A DNA stretch of 64,000 bases from Agelaius tricolor (taxonomy: Eukaryota > Chordata > Aves > Passeriformes > Icteridae), in NCBI GenBank assembly GCA_023055355.1, contig JALJCS010000006.1, positions 34,496,001 through 34,560,000 of the forward strand, read 5' to 3'. Positions 23,101 through 35,219 of the stretch are shown piece by piece; position 1 is the stretch's first letter, and each line of letters starts with the position of its first letter. A program made the position numbers and the translations under genes. The notes beneath the pieces are model-generated. The model saw nothing but the letters and a program-made list of their open reading frames with translations, searched no databases and was not told where the DNA came from.

Positions 23101-26100
23101 TTTTTGGAGAGGTCAGAGGCAGAGGTCTGCTGAGCTTATTTGTTCATTCATTTACAGAAGTCAAAATACTGAACCAGAATAAAAAACAAAGCTGCATGTA
23201 ACCTTGGGTAGAGCAGTCAATAGTCTCTGCTTTCACTCCGCTCCCTCCTGCCCCTGTGCACCCTTAGACATTGACTGGATCATGAATTAAAGTCCATGCT
23301 GGGCAAATCACTGTCAGCATGTAGTACAGCCTGAGTCCAACAGAAGTGCTCTTGATCTATCAGCAATATGAAAGAAATATTACACTCCAGTGGCAGCAAG
23401 CAGGGGAAAAAACAAATAAAATGTTATTATAATATTTCCTGTGAAGGAAGTTGGGATAATATTGTGGCTGGTAGCTGACCAGCTGCTTTCATTTAATATT
23501 TTTCTAATTTTAGTCAGTGTTGGTCAAACAAACACAGCTTTCAGGGGATTTCCTTCAGTGTTAACAGACTGTCGTGTAGTTAGTTGAACAGAAGCTCTGC
23601 AGTGTGAGGTATGATCAAGAAATGTGCCCTTTTTAAAAATAGTGCTGCATTGATACAATTATCTGCTTGAGGGGGCCAGATTTTCCAAACCTGGGATCTA
23701 GATTGTGCTGCTCATTGGCTTAACGCTGCTGTGATTGCACATCTCTGGGGGACTGGATTTGGATGGGCCAGACCTGCTTATGGTGGTGCAAAGCATTAAG
23801 GAAAATGGAGAAATTCTGTTTTACAGTCTGGCCTGGGCAGCTCAACCCCTGGAAACGGTGGCTGGAGCTGGAGGTGTGAATGTACTGCCTTGCACCTGCA
23901 AAAAGGAAGTCTGGGACTCAGCCCTCTAAAATTTTTCCTAGGTACAGAATGGGCTATTATAGTGGAGTTTTCAAAGAACTCTTTTTAGGGCGAAAAATAA
24001 AATTCGTTGGCTGGCTGGTAGCTGAGAGTCATAGACAGTCTGCCACTGTGTACTCAGTGCCCAATGTGCTGCTTATTCTAAGTTGAGCTGCTAAATTGCC
24101 CAGTGTTAATAATTTGTTGTTTGTTGCAGTGATGGAGCTGCCTGCCTGCTCCTGGGGCTATGGCCATTTAACCATTCCCTTCCCGAGAGGTGCTACCTCC
24201 ATCCTCACCTTGACCCTCTCTTTTGCTACTGCCAGGTTACAAGACCTTTACATTGCATGTCTTTTGCTTTTCAAGAGCTTTCCAGGATGTGTTGAATGCT
24301 TGCAGGACTTGGAGAGCTGGCTTCCACTTGAGATCCCTAAAATCCATAACATTAGGATTCAGAGCCACATGCTTCTCTAACATTCACCACCAAAATGTCA
24401 TGGCCATGTGGCTCCTGCATTCAGCAGAATTATGGTTTGCTACAGATGTTTATGAGTGCATGGGCACAGTTAGAAAGTTTGCTGTCCAGTCTCCATTCTG
24501 CATGAAGGGATTTGAAGAAAAACCCAGGCACCAGATCCATTTTAGAAACTGTAAAAGCTGTTTTGGGGTATTCAAGAGTCCTGACTAAATTCACCCGAAT
24601 GTTAACAAATTGTGTTTATGTGTTAAAGGGGGAGGGAACAGCTAGAAACATATGCCATCTTGTATCTGTTTCATATAGTACTATTATAATCAGAAATTCT
24701 ATGTCATCTTAGCTTTCTGATATTTATGCTCCATCAATATGTCCATAACACACTGGTTCAGTAGAGAATTTAAGTGATATTTTCATTGTGATTATTAGTT
24801 GGTAATGAAAACACAGTCTGATATCTCAAAATCAAACTGTGAAGGTCTTTGCTGAAGACTTCAATGGTGAAACCACAGCTCTCTGAAAACAGCTCTCTGA
24901 GACAACTGGTATGATTGCAAATAGTGTAAAGGAAGAAAAGAAAGATGGAATAGTAAATTGCCAGAAGCAAGGACCAGGAAGTTTTCTGGCTAAAAATGTC
25001 TGTGTTAGAATGACAGAGTGCATATATTTGAAGAAGGCCTGGCAAGGTAGTCTTAATGAAGGCATTCTGAGGCTGGCAATATTCTTATTCCCAATACTTT
25101 AAAAATCAAAGACTTTCTAAAATATGCAGCCACAGGAAGAATTTAGTCCTGTTGAACTGTGTTTAATTTTTAAAAGTTTTAGAAGGGTATTCTTCAGCAA
25201 AACAATCAAGACATAAGAAAAAGAACAACGTTTGGAAATTACAGCAAATGAGAGACTTTGCTCTTCAGAATATGGTCACAGATTTTTGCTCTTCATTTAT
25301 TCTTTTGCTAGTGTTGCAAGCAAAGCTATCTGTAACTAGCAGTGGATTCAGAGAAATAGAAAAAATTGTGCATTAGTTACTACTACAAAAAAAACCATGA
25401 AACAGAGGACATGTCATGGAGTACATCTGCCATTACTTCAAAAAAGAAGAGCAGACATTCTTCTGGTAGCCAAAACCAGGATTGTAGTCACAGTGTTAAG
25501 CAGACCACAACACCTTTTTTGGTGCTGTAGTTCTGATGGCACTTTAATCTGGTGTTCTGTCTCTAATCACTATCTATAGACCTTGCCCTGATGCCACCTA
25601 TTTTCACAGGGTGTGCCATGCTTTTCTACCAACTTTGCCCATTGAAAATGGCAGGATTCACCCTGTAAAGGGCTTGCTCTTAATTTTTTATCCTCAATTA
25701 AAAGAACCACACACTTGCCATATTAAAATTTAAAATTGTGTTTATTGAGACATATGGGTATTTACTATGTGCAAATGTTATGTTTACTTTGAGATGTTTT
25801 CATATGTGCATATTTCTGTTAGTGATAATATTATTATGGTAATCCCCACATAAATGTGTATAGCATGTATTTGGAGTATCTCTGGAAGTATTTATTAGTT
25901 GTCTTGCTGCTAATCACTTTTAGATTGTAAAATATTGAATAGTGAGCTAAATAGTTCACATACTTGTTGATTTCCCTTACCTTTTAAGGAACATTTCAGG
26001 CAATATAAGATTTGTAACTTGTTCTGACAAGCCACATTTGGTTCAGCTTATTCAGAAATTTTATGAAAAGTGATCTGAGGAGGATCATTTTCAAGCTCTT

Positions 26101-26110
26101 GGAAAATATT
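23101..26110. other. Non-coding sequence, nothing firmly recognised
   Basis: Includes an open plus-strand frame of 121 codons near 24223-24588 with no recognisable domain. A degenerate 'gcccattgaaaatggcaggatt' near 25637 may be another trace of the MITE-like repeat. Confidence 0.45.
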
Positions 26111-26112
26111 TT

Positions 26113-26124
26113 GGGGGGGGGGGG
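26113..26124. repeat. Poly(G) run of 12
   Basis: Twelve consecutive G on the plus strand, an unusual homopolymer in A+T-rich DNA. Its length is prone to sequencing and assembly error. Confidence 0.95.
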
Positions 26125-26424
26125 CAGGAGAGAACACTGCAGTTTAAAGTGAGGACAGAGTCTGACCTACAGATACAAGGAGATGATTAGAAAGGAAAAA
26201 CATTTTGGAAGTCTTATATTCACAGATGCTTTTAGTCTTAGTGTGCCATTCAATTAAGCATTCTCTAAGAATATATTGCAATGCTTTCTCATATTTTCTT
26301 ATTAAAAAGCCAGTTCCTTGAAATGATACTAGGAAAATCTGTGGCCACCAAAATAATCCCCTTATTATTGCTCATGACCATGGTATTACTACCTCTGACA
26401 TGTCAAAGTTAAGGGAAGACCAAA

Positions 26425-26495
26425 CACTGTCCCCTGAAGTGCATGGGAGTTTTGATTCTCACTTTAGCAAAGCTCTGATTTGGTGGATTTTAACA
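26425..26495. repeat. Degenerate MITE-like repeat
   Basis: 'cctgaagtgcatgggagtttt' followed by '...agctctgatttggtgg' matches the pattern 'ctgaagtcaatgggagttttg ... ggatttggcc' of the recurring amniote repeat described at 1375. The class is uncertain. Confidence 0.4.
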
Positions 26496-27135
26496 CAGCC
26501 ACTACAAAACTATCTGGACCTAACACTCCCTAAAATGGCCTGAAACTCATGGATACAGTGGTAATGTGACATAACTGAAGGGCACATCTACACCAGTATA
26601 CCTTAGTTCAGATAAAAATTGTGGGCTTGAATGGCAAAAAAATGATCCCTGCTTTTGGAATCTCCATGGCATACAGGACCATGGTTACACAAAACCTCCT
26701 CATAGATGTGCAAACATGATCCAGGAGATTATGAAAAAAATAAAGAAAGTCACATTTATTATTGTTGTCATTCTTGGTATGCTAACTGAATTACTTCAAG
26801 ATAAGTTGGGCTCAGTGTGGAGAACAAATCTCTGTGATATGTTTGTGTACTTATCAGGGTAGTGGAATACACTCAAACACAGTTTTGCAATAACCCACTT
26901 CATCAGTGCATTCTCACCACAGCAGCAGCTGGTCAGCTTTATATCAAATGATTTATAAGGCAAGTACCCTACTTTAATTATGGTGATAATCATGCTTTAT
27001 CAGACATATTTTAGCGTCCCAAGAAAGAAAAAAAATTCTTATTATCAACATATTACCTTAAGCACTATACAAATGGTTTGTCTCTTGAATATCACTTAGG
27101 TATCCATCAGGTAGGTAAAGCCTGGAATCTTCACC

Positions 27136-27150
27136 AAAAAAAAAAAAAAA
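27136..27150. repeat. Poly(A) run of 15
   Basis: An isolated A run followed by purine-rich gag repeats at 27180-27192. No recognisable retrocopy precedes it. Confidence 0.9.
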
Positions 27151-27381
27151 GAGGATCAATGTAAAAATTACATGAGAGGAAAGAGAGAGAGAGGAAAAAA
27201 AACCACTTATTACATTACAAATTCTTTTTGTTTTGAACACGATATGAATCTTGTAATGGCAAGTCTTATATTTCTGTGAATTCAGCAGATGGAGGAAGGA
27301 TGTATGAAGAGCTCCAAGTCAACTGACAGAATAATTTACATGAAATCTTCACCTCTGAAAACAAAAGGATTCCTAAACAGT

Positions 27382-27520
27382 AAGAATCATAGCAGATATT
27401 GAATTGGAAGGGACCCACAAGGATTTTCAAATCCAGCTCTTGAATGAATGGCCCATTCAGGACAGAACCCACAACCTTGGCATTATTAGCACCATGCTCT
27501 AACCAGCCAAACTGATCTCA
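27382..27520 (-). mobile_element. TguSINE1-type SINE (tRNA-Ile head, CR1 tail), minus strand
   Basis: Read on the minus strand, the head is tRNA-Ile-like: GGTTAGAGCATGGTGCTAAT carries the D-arm/A-box region and the AAT anticodon, then ATGCCAAGGTTGTGGGTTC leads into the T-arm/B-box (about 27469-27460; the consensus GGTTCGANTCC is eroded to GGTTCTGTCC). The body continues into a CR1-like tail, CTTGTGGGTCCCTTCCAAT, ending near ATGATTCTTA, where CR1 tails end in ATGATTCT repeats. This is the known architecture of the passerine SINE that used CR1 machinery to move. The copy is moderately diverged. I could not define target-site duplications. Pol III would transcribe an intact copy, but the B-box damage makes activity unlikely. 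Confidence 0.88.
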
Positions 27521-27839
27521 GGGTCAAGAACATCTCAAAACCCTTGCCTTGATTAAATGAACCTGTATGATTTGCAGTTATGTGGGAGAGGGATTTTCTT
27601 AATGCTTCCTTGTTGAAAAAGAGGGGCCTCAGGAAGATTTATGGATTTAAACACGTCATGTTTTTATCATGAGCACCGAGTTTTCTAAGTGGGTGGGTAC
27701 TGTTAAACACACCAGGATGTGTCACAGCAGTGCGGGGCTGTAAGGGCAGGCCAGTAACTCAAAATGTTTCAAATTGTTTCAGAATTTACTATGGATGAAT
27801 GCTCCTGAGCACCTCATGTTTTCATACTTTTACTCTTGT

Positions 27840-27907
27840 TTAGGTGTTTAGTGGCTGCCTGGAGACAGATAACCTCTGTGGTTATCTGGTTAGCTCTTAA
27901 CACCTAA
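27840..27907. other. Nested inverted repeats, possible structured element
   Basis: The outer arms TTAGGTGTT (27840-27848) and AACACCTAA (27899-27907) are perfect complements. Inside, CAGATAACC (27866-27874) and GGTTATCTG (27880-27888) form a perfect stem with a five-base loop. A third partial hairpin (CATCCA...TGGATG) lies just downstream, at about 27917-27940. It is not a tRNA cloverleaf. A MITE relic or a conserved structured RNA are both possible. Confidence 0.6.
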
Positions 27908-27940
27908 TAATCACTTCATCCAAGGCTTTGGGCTGGATGA

Positions 27941-29640
27941 TTGAGAATCAGTATGTTTAAAAGTGTCTAAACAAAGGATTTTTAAAAATATATTCTTTTA
28001 AAGGAATTAAATGAATTATTCCCATAATAGGAGTCTCCCCAATAAATATGTGAGGAAAACTAAGCAATAGCACAGGCCTTTGTGGGGAAAGGCTGGTTCA
28101 ATTAGGCAAGGGATAAAAAAAATCTGCTCTGATTTTTTCCTATGTGTTCCACATTTTGCCCCAAAGATACCTTTGATCATCTAAAACAATATAGTAAGGA
28201 AAAGCATGGGCCAAGTAAAAAGATTCTTCCTCAGCAATAACCAGTACTAGTTAAAGAAATAAGCAAAACACCTTCCTTTATAGCATTTAAAAAGTATGGG
28301 TAAATGTAAAAACACCTTATTTTTAGCACAGGAAGTGGAATGCCTGTGGTCTAATTTGTGTCTTAACATTTGCTTCTCTAGTGATCAGATTCAAGGAAAG
28401 GGACCTGCTCCTGCTTAGAAGTTTCTTTAAAGCTGATCTTGAAATATCAGATCTTCTTTTACCTTGTCCCCACAAGTTCTTATCTCTTAGCCCATCTCAA
28501 AAGAATTTGCAAAACTTTCAGTGGACACAAAATAGACGTCTGCTTTCATTTGGTTTGCAGTTCCTGACTATATAGAGCATTCAAATAAAGCCTGCTGTGG
28601 CTCTAAAGGCATTACCAGTGCTGGAGATGAAGGTGAAGAGAAAGAAAAAGTGTAGGAATTAGGACAATCATTGGAGGAGGAGTCCTGGTTAAACCTGGTG
28701 ACTGGGGAGTAAGATGGGCCATGGTCCATCTTTCAGAAATCACAGGTCACTGGCTATGCTGTAGCATTTGTCTCTTACACAGACAGAAAGATTTTTGTGT
28801 CCTTTACCCTTGTGTGCTTACCTAGACTAGGGAATAGAGCCTTCAACATCTTCTAGATACAATCAAAATGCAGAAACCTGGGAAGAAGTGTTGAGATACA
28901 AACTAATCAGCATGAGACAACCATGAATGAGTATTCCATATAATTACTGTATCTTTAATCTAATTAATTCATTTGCTCAATGACTGTTTCCATTTTTCAA
29001 TTGTCACAGTACCACCTTCAAGATTTTGAGCCTTGTCTTCCAGACTTTTTGTTTCCCTGAAGACTTGCAGTCCCAATGCCACATCTTCCTGAGGACCTTG
29101 CTGATCTTCTCTGTGGTTAAGTCTATAACCTTTCTAAGGAATGTTTTATTTATGGATGTGCACTCAGCTGATGAGGGGGAACATTTGTGTACAATTGTGT
29201 ATGCATGCACTGCCATGGAAAAGTAAACAAAGCTGATAATTTCTAGAACTATGTGGGGAATGTCAAGGGCATAAATATCAGCATGTTTCATGAAATTCAT
29301 GTACGGACAGGCATTCTGAATCAGATCATACATACAGTTTCCTCTCATGCCTTATCTGTTGTCAGTGAAGGAAACTGTCTTGTAAGTATCTGTAAAATAA
29401 TCAGCTCAAATGGATTTTGTTTTTCCTGTCATCAATATATTGAAGTTGTTTTTCTCTAATTCTTAGAATTGTGAAAAGTCTTCTTACGTTAGGAAATACG
29501 TTTTTCCTTTTACAAACTGCACCAATTTTTCATTAAAATATCTCATGACAATGAGTTTCACCAAGTAACCGACTTCTGCATTTTGGTGTGGCACTAGCCA
29601 AAAGCCCAGAATCATTGACATGACTACAAATCTCATTTCA
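27941..29640. other. Non-coding sequence, nothing recognised
   Basis: A minus-strand frame of 114 codons (29348-29004) is open but carries no recognisable motif. Part of it is also open on the plus strand (29026-29226). No repeat family was identified. Confidence 0.45.
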
Positions 29641-29645
29641 AACTT

Positions 29646-29846
29646 CCAAAAAAAATCACCAAACCAAAAAAACCCCCCCCAAAAAAAAAAAAAAAAAAAA
29701 CAACCAAAAAACCAACCCAAAAAGCCAAAAAAAAAACCCCCAACCCAAACAAACAGACAAACAAACAAAGACAAAAAAAACCTCCCCCCCCCAAAAAACC
29801 CCAAAAATGAGAAACAACAAAAACCAACCAAAAAAAAAAAAAAAAT
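29646..29846. repeat. 200-base A/C-only low-complexity tract
   Basis: Almost pure A and C on the plus strand, with runs of C (eight at 29673-29680, nine at 29784-29792) and an A20 run at 29681-29700. The complementary strand is T/G only and satisfies G-quadruplex spacing in places. The long open frames through it (Lys/Pro-rich on plus, Phe/Gly-rich on minus) are compositional artefacts. Confidence 0.95.
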
Positions 29847-29849
29847 CAG

Positions 29850-31980
29850 AAGACATCTGTTGAATTTACTAGTGCTTGGCTGTAGCGTACCCAAGGAGAA
29901 AATTTGTTTCTTTCTATACATTCGGTATTTTCAGTGTCTGAGAGAAGGAAAGACAGGCCTCATAGACGTAGGTTTATTCTGGGGAGGTGACTTCCTTGGT
30001 GCTGATATGTAGCCCCAGTCAGAACGTCCCTTTCCACCTGGTTTAGTTTTGTTTTTAAGTCATTAAAACAGAAGAAATTAATCTCAAATATATCACAGTG
30101 ATTTCTACATGGTGAACACACAAGTGCTAAAGGCATCTGCTGCTCCAGGAATATGATGGCTCTGCACAGACCCAAACAATGTGAAGAACAGGAGCAGCCA
30201 TCAGTGACTGCAGTACCCACTGCCCAACATTTCATTCAGTGCAATTCTGAAGATGACTGGGAGAGAAAGAAAATACATGCTTAGGCATAGTTTGAGACTA
30301 TATCGAGTTCCTTATGAAATAAATGTCTCAGGGAAAAAAGAGGAAGTATCTTTCGGTAAAAGAGTATTTACTTTCACTCTAACTCATGGGAGGAAGTGTA
30401 CAACCACTGTGCAAAATGCTATAGTGTGTTTTGGTGTAGGAAATATTGTAAGCAGCTTTAAAGGAAATGCTAAGGTTTTAATTAAATCTCCATATTGTTT
30501 TTACTCTGCAACTAAATATTTATTTTTAAAGAAAATAATATTTTTAAGTGAAATCTCCTTCAGTGCTGCTGTCTTTTCTACAAATACCTTCTGAGAGGTA
30601 TTCCTTGTAGAGGATACATGGATCTGTGGGTTCTCAACATTCTGGTTTCATCTGGTCTAGTGTGACAAATTGAATAATCAGGGATGGGAACACAACTTAG
30701 TCTGATTTTATTGTTGCACTAGTCAGAACCTTGTGCTTGGTGGTACGTGCTACCTGCCTGTAACAAAAGAGAAAATACTCCCTGTGGGAAGTCCTATGCA
30801 TTCAAGGCCTGCTGGAACTCAGCTACTGAATTGAAATACAGGGTCACATTTCACACCTAATACATGAAGCCTGATCCTGAAATGCCTCTTACAGAGAAAT
30901 GTCCTGGACTCCCAGGAAAGGACTATGGGAAGAGAATTTATAAATAGAAAGTTCAAATCTTATATGGAAGAAAAGTCCCAAGAGGCTAACTGCTGTATGC
31001 CCCTTATTCAGCAAAACAATTAATTCAAAGATCATATGATAAGTTGAAGCCAGAAATACTCAGGCAGTTTTCTAGGGAAATCATAGTAAACTTGTATTCC
31101 AAGAACACCACACTCAAATGCTTACCATGGTAAAAATAAAGAGTATTGAGGCACTTGGAAATGTCTTCAACTCATTGTGGTATATTTAAAGTAGGTGAAC
31201 AGCTGATATTTTTCCATATATTTATTAGTATTCCTGGAAAATTACATGAGCAAACAACAAAAGCTAAGCTTATTCTGAAATTTGCAGAGTCTGTATTTAT
31301 ATCTTTTATAGTGACATTAAAATGATAGATGAATTAACGGAAGAAAAAAAAAGAAAACTTACCTACTATTTTATTAGTCTCAGTTAACAGAAGAACTAAA
31401 AGAACAATATCTAATATACTCCTAACTTCAACAATAAAAGCACAGATAATTTTTTATAAGTTCAAAGAGAAGCACCTCAGTCTTAGTGAATAGACTTAGA
31501 ATAGTCTTAAGGGGCTGCAAAAGTAGGCAAGAGGTTATTTTCCCCATTAACTTTTTTAATCTATTTGTCAGAGTAAACTCTCTAAACCGAAAGCCTCAGC
31601 AGACTTCTTGTTTTTTAAAGCAGCTATTGTTCTGACAGTCTCTTCATTTTTGCTTTATTCTTTTTCTTTCAGCACACCTATGCACCAGAAACTGAAATGC
31701 AGTGTGAGTTTTGTCAAATCTACATCAAAATAAAGTTCCAAAAGCAGTATTTAACAGGAAATGGAAAGAAAGCAATCTCCTTTGCCACACTAGCTTGATG
31801 CTTAGTTGTCAGATTCCTCGCATTTGTGATTTCTCGCATTGTGTGTCCCTTTGATCACTCTAATAACAATTCCTTAAACTATTAAAACTGGAAGTCAGAA
31901 ATATGTTAGTGGAAAAATCTACTTTTCACCACTTAGGCTGCCTGTGTAATTTTTGTGATTTGCTCACTTTGGACCCTGAG
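29850..31980. other. Non-coding sequence, nothing recognised
   Basis: Includes a plus-strand frame of 113 codons (30253-30594) with no recognisable domain. The remainder is A+T-rich unique sequence. Confidence 0.45.
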
Positions 31981-31984
31981 CAGA

Positions 31985-32110
31985 GGTTAATTTCATGACT
32001 CTCTTGCCCCCGCGTTATGCCAGCGTAAACCTGCCAAGACTCGTTTGTGAGGAGGTTAGTGATGTGTGATTGATAGGCTTTGACAAAACCTACTTTTGGG
32101 CCAAATGCCT
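31985..32110. repeat. Degenerate MITE-like repeat
   Basis: 'gcgttatgccagcgtaaac' matches the 'ttttacgccagtgtaaat' part of the recurring amniote repeat, and 'ttgggccaaatgcc' about 70 bases later matches its 'gggccaaattctg' end. The core is eroded. Confidence 0.35.
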
Positions 32111-33185
32111 TTGGTGAGGCAGAGTGGGTGTAGTCAGTACGATTTTTCTGTGTTGCTGCTAGCAGTACCAGAAATAAGTAGGGAACAGGTAAGGCTGGCA
32201 CAACATGGATACATTTGGCCCTTGCTTTATTTCTAGTTCTGCTTTCTAGTTCTCTTTTAGAACAAAACCCCCCCGTGTGAGAGGTTCTCCTAAAGGAAAG
32301 TGCCTAAATTAGTTTTCAATCTGATCTGAAAGTAGCACTGATAAATGGTCCCTTTGATTTTTTTTTCCTCTAGCACTTAGAACACTTCCAGATGAACAGA
32401 TAACTGCTGCTGTTTGTATCCCTCTTTTAAGAATAACCAACAGTAAATATTAAAGCAAAATAACAAAGGTGAGAATGTTATCTCCTATCCCACAAAAACC
32501 TGAATTGCCCAATCAGGACAAGGAACTGGGAATAACTTGGAAATGTTTGTCTTTCCACCTCTCTGTCAGCACCTGTGGAGTTGTTTGCATTGGGTATTTT
32601 ATATGGTGCTATATTTTGGGCTGCTGTTTGACACCATTTACAAAGCAATCTCTGTTTTCACATTAAAGTCCCTGAGTTGCTAATATCTTTAAAGCAAGCT
32701 CCACTCACTTTCTTTGCTTGCTTTTTATGGAAGCAGTAAGTCTAGTGCTTGTAAAGGTGGGGTAGCAGTGGTAGCTAAAGCCGTCTACTCTGAGAGCCAT
32801 CATCAAGTAAACTCCTCTGTGCAGCAGTGCCAAGGCAATGCAGCTTAACTGGCAGCTTTTTTGCTATTTGTTCCTAGACTGCTCCTTAGCAGAAGGATGA
32901 CAATATGCTTGTTTTGTGACATGGGCAAATGGAAAGCAAGATGAGGCCACCAAGGTTATTTCTGTTTGGGACCTAAGGCAAGGTTTGAAGGCAGATATTC
33001 AGGAAGAAATGCTAGTGCAGTGACCTGCTCAGAAAGAGAAGCTGTTGTAGAAGAGCTTTTGTGCACAAGGGCTTTTGTCTATAAGTCTACCATTTCAGAA
33101 TCATTGATACCATGTCCTGAGGGTGTGGTTTGGTGAGTGTAGCTGACTAGATGAAGGGTTGGATCCTTTATTAGCTTGTCAAAGT

Positions 33186-33203
33186 ATGATGCAGCTGCAT
33201 CAT
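33186..33203. promoter_or_regulatory. 18-base perfect palindrome centred on an E-box
   Basis: ATGATGCAGCTGCATCAT is its own reverse complement, and the centre CAGCTG is an E-box of the type bound by myogenic and neurogenic bHLH factors. There is no loop. A regulatory role is inference only, because there is no gene in view. Confidence 0.45.
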
Positions 33204-33845
33204 TTGCTCACCCATTTGCTTAACTTAAAAAAAGGTTGGTGGTTAGGCTTCTGTTGCATCGTGTTCTCCTGCTAATTATCAGTGTATCTGTTTTAGAGAC
33301 AATTAGCCACCTGGTTCATTCTCCCATTGAAGTCAGGTCATCATGAGTTACATCTGCTTTCAGGACTCTTCAAGTCCAAGACATAATAAAAAGATGATGG
33401 TTATGATTATAAAAAGCATGCAAGGTTGGGCATAAGCTGTACAGAGCACTGAGTTCTCAAGGAGGATTGGGTTACAAAGCTCTTGCAGGGGCTTCCTTCT
33501 GCACGTCACAGAAGATGGATGTGAAAGGAAAACAGATTTTGGGATGCCAGAAGTCCTTTAGCTCATGAATGGTAAAGAGTGTTTGCAAAGGTAGATGGAT
33601 AAAGGCTAGGCAAAGCGAGACGAGATACTTCCCTTTGGCACTGCGGTGATACAACACAAAAGTGACAAGTAAGCACGTCTCTGTGCATACAGAATTTGCA
33701 TAAAAATAAAAGTTCTTCAGACCTGTGGGTGTTTCCTTTTTAAAAATGTGCTATATAATGTGGCATAAGATTATGTGTGATGCACATTTACTTTTATAAT
33801 CCCATATGTTCCGGTAAAACTCTGTATTTTGAAGTAAGATTTTAT

Positions 33846-33885
33846 TACAGTAGAACCTCGTTAATTCTCGCTAATGACTGGGAGA
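33846..33885. mobile_element. Possible pogo/Tigger-like terminal inverted repeat
   Basis: A TA dinucleotide is followed by CAGTAGAACCTCGTTAATTC, which resembles the 'CAGTnnAACCTCG' ends of pogo/Tigger (Tc1-mariner superfamily) DNA transposons, which insert at TA. I found no matching inverted end downstream in the next 2 kb, so only one terminus survives or the likeness is accidental. Confidence 0.3.
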
Positions 33886-34739
33886 CCCTTAGCAAATGAC
33901 TGAATTTTGTATACAATCAAATGCCATTTAATGTATTGTGTTGCTGGATGTTCTTCTACATCCTGAGCTGCGAGAACCCTGCCGCTTGTGCCTCAGCTAT
34001 ATTCACTGTGGAGAAGGGGGGTACAGAGTCATTGCAGTGGGTTTAGCTCCAGGTGTTTGCTAAAGATGTTCACGTGGGGCTAGCTCTGGAGAGGATGGAG
34101 CCCTGAATGAAAGGAAAGAACAGATGGGGACCTGACAATGAGTAGATTAACATAATTTACTGTTTCATCCTTTCTGGCTTGGGGTCATGGAGGGATCACG
34201 ATCTGAATTTTTCTGGAGAGCAGAGGTATCATTATCCTTCTAGATATCAATATGGCCATTTCAGATTCAATAGGGCCACCAACTTAAACAGAGGCAAGAC
34301 TGAATCTTCCAGTAAAGAGCATGCCATAGCTTTTCCTGATAAACTGCAGCAGCACACATAAACTGAGATCACAGTGTTCACATTTACTTAGGTACACTAC
34401 AGATGTGTAGTGTATCAAATGTAGATGAGACTTAGAATGTTCAAAAGAACTTTTTGCATGCATAAATACACTCCTGGACATATATACTGGGTGAGTTCTC
34501 ATTGGTTGGTATGAAATTGTAGAATACCTGCTTGTGTCTCTTTTACCTGCTGTATTACGGAGTAATAATAGCAACTCAACAATTAAGATAATAGAATCTA
34601 GCTCTTCATTAGACACTCGTTTTTCAACCTAAGCAGATTAACTCTGCCTCAACGAAATCAGTCCTCCTGACTCCTTGTTTCTCCCAGAACAGAGATTTTT
34701 TCAGACCTACTGTAATTGAAAGCAAACCCCTTTAATTTT

Positions 34740-35215
34740 GTTTACAATGACTGGGTTGGAAGAGGTTAAAGGGAAAAATCTGGGGAACTAGGGGGCTCCA
34801 TAAATGCAAATAGAGGGAGGCAAACTTGGGTTTATAATGGAGGAAATGGCAACATTTGTGGGGTTGTCTAGGAAAGGGTATGCAATTATTGGGAGGTCAG
34901 GTGAACCCCTAAGAAGAAATGCAGAAGTCATGGAAGGATGAAACTCACTCAGAGGCACAGAGAAGACTGAAGCAAGGCAAAAGATGGCAGCAGTATCCTG
35001 GGGCATCCATGGATGGAATGCAAAGGAGGAGGGAGATGGGAGGCATGAAGGTGAAGAGTTATGAGAGGGGAAGACAGGCATGGACGTGGGCTTATGTGAG
35101 AGGGGTACGTGGCATGACCGGATTATCGGAGAGAAATGAAGTGGTGGCGTAGGCAGGAGAGAAATAAAAGTGAGAGGAAGAGAAGGGAGATGAAATGGCA
35201 ATGGGGAACTGGAGC
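34740..35215. other. Purine-rich (G/A) block
   Basis: The plus strand is strongly enriched in G and A, especially 34915-35070 and 35150-35215. The longest open frame of the window (154 codons, minus 35252-34788) arises from this bias. Its product is Ser/Pro/Leu-rich low complexity without a domain, so I do not call it a gene. A small cluster of CpG lies at 35083-35152. Confidence 0.6.
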
Positions 35216-35219
35216 ACAC

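Noticed and set aside
27455..27520. Functional tRNA-Ile gene
   Set aside because: It lacks an intact acceptor stem and B-box and runs directly into a CR1-like tail, so it is the SINE head.
29004..29348. 114-codon minus-strand frame ending in a basic C-terminus
   Set aside because: I looked for transposase or RT motifs and found none. Part is also open on the other strand.
29484..29921. Long Phe/Gly-rich (minus) and Lys/Pro-rich (plus) frames
   Set aside because: Both are translations of a pure A/C low-complexity tract.
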